This document shows positions 14,061 through 14,475 of a stretch of 14,475 nucleotides of DNA, one piece after another. The notes under the pieces are model-generated. The model did not search any database and was not told where the DNA came from. It saw only the letters and a program-made list of their open reading frames with translations. This DNA comes from Oscillospiraceae bacterium UBA6370 (GTDB lineage: Bacteria > Bacillota > Clostridia > Oscillospirales > Oscillospiraceae), in assembly GCA_002437735.1 (NCBI GenBank), contig DJRC01000040.1, positions 10,141-24,615 of the forward strand, given 5' to 3'. The translations under genes were made by a program, and so were the position numbers. Numbering within the stretch: position 1 is the first letter of the stretch; every line of letters starts with the position of its first letter.

Positions 14061-14068
14061 AAAAGAAA

Positions 14069-14097
14069 TTGACAGCGAAAATTTTGTTTGTTATCCT
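14069..14097 (+). promoter_or_regulatory. Promoter of folD
   Basis: A perfect TTGACA (14069-14074), a 17-bp spacer and TATCCT (14092-14097), giving a start near 14104 and a leader of about 40 nt. Confidence 0.75.
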
Positions 14098-14144
14098 AAC
14101 GTTGAGATCACGGCGCACCGCGCCGGCATGAGGAGGAAACCATC

Positions 14145-14475
14145 ATGGCGATGTTACTCAAGGGGGCCGACGCCGCCAGGGCGTTGACCGAACAGCTGCA
14201 CGAGCAGGCGGAGGAGCTGAAGAAAAACGGCACGGAGCCCTGCCTTGCCATTCTGCGCGTGGGTGCGCGCGAGGACGATCTGTCCTATGAACGCGGCGCG
14301 CTCAAGCGCTGTGAGAAGGTCGGCATCACGGTCCGTCAGGTCGTGCTGCCCGAGGACGCGGGCCAGCAGGAGCTGATGGACAACATCCGTTCGCTCAACG
14401 AGGACGAGCGCGTTCACGGCGTTCTGATGTTCCGCCCGCTGCCGAAGCACCTCAAGGCCGACCAGAACGAGATCT
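14145..14475 (+). CDS. folD: FolD-like methylenetetrahydrofolate dehydrogenase, 3' end outside the window
   Basis: Only the first 110 residues are visible. FolD oxidises 5,10-methylene-THF with NAD(P)+ and normally also hydrolyses methenyl-THF to 10-formyl-THF. The N-terminal catalytic domain is recognisable: LLKGADAARALTEQL (4-18), LAILRVGAREDDLSYERGAL (34-53), and HGVLMFRPLPKHL (91-103). Aligned without gaps to E. coli FolD (from memory), Tyr50 is kept (Y48), but the catalytic Lys54 is Ala52 and Gln98 is Phe96. In the human enzyme the equivalent Lys56 is required for cyclohydrolase but not for dehydrogenase activity, so this protein may be dehydrogenase-only. AGGAGG lies eight bases before the ATG at 14145. 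Its own TTGACA promoter is divergent from the cyclo-ligase operon. Confidence 0.88.
   Translation, partial: MAMLLKGADAARALTEQLHEQAEELKKNGTEPCLAILRVGAREDDLSYERGALKRCEKVGITVRQVVLPEDAGQQELMDNIRSLNEDERVHGVLMFRPLPKHLKADQNEI

Overview
The window comes from a high-GC, low-redundancy Firmicutes chromosome, most likely a gut clostridium of the Oscillospiraceae/Ruminococcaceae type. This rests on clear Shine-Dalgarno sequences before nearly every gene, TTGACA/TATAAT-like promoters, short convergent terminators, and protein families typical of that group (clostridial-type LepA C-terminus, a PrsW-like protease, an ApbE/NusG-II/Gx-transporter set and a divergent FolD). No tRNA, rRNA, CRISPR array, insertion sequence or phage gene was recognised. 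Gene density is high and no stretch over 300 bp lacks a gene.

Left part (1-5389). The end of lepA is followed by a 101-bp palindrome-rich spacer and then a second, non-coding, perfect 80-bp copy of lepA's last codons. Next come a formimidoylglutamase-like gene (hutG, +), a PrsW-like membrane protease (-), an azoreductase-like flavoprotein (+) and a PfkB-family kinase (-). The convergent pairs share bidirectional terminators. The divergent prsW/azoreductase pair has back-to-back promoters with two dyads between and over them.

Middle (5390-8580). This is a complete metal-resistance unit: an ArsR-AraC fusion regulator (-), divergent from a free-standing heavy-metal-associated (HMA) domain protein and a P1B-2 Zn/Cd/Pb-exporting ATPase that lacks its own HMA domain (+). 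The two divergent promoters overlap face to face, and an AT-rich operator-like dyad lies on the -35 of one and just past the start point of the other.

Right part (8587-14475). A membrane diguanylate cyclase (-) carries a (CT)11 tract in its 3' coding end. Upstream of it on the same strand is an apparent operon read right to left: 5-formyltetrahydrofolate cyclo-ligase, D-aminoacylase-type amidohydrolase, ApbE flavin transferase lipoprotein, NusG-domain-II protein and Gx-transporter protein. The last three resemble the EetA/EetB/FmnB part of flavin-based extracellular electron transfer loci. Divergent from this operon is a truncated folD whose catalytic Lys and Gln positions are Ala and Phe, suggesting a dehydrogenase without cyclohydrolase activity.

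No single locus is plainly a new system. The strongest second-look items are the lepA-tail duplication with its palindromic insert, the non-canonical FolD, the minimal extracytosolic flavin module, and the compact control region of the metal-resistance unit.
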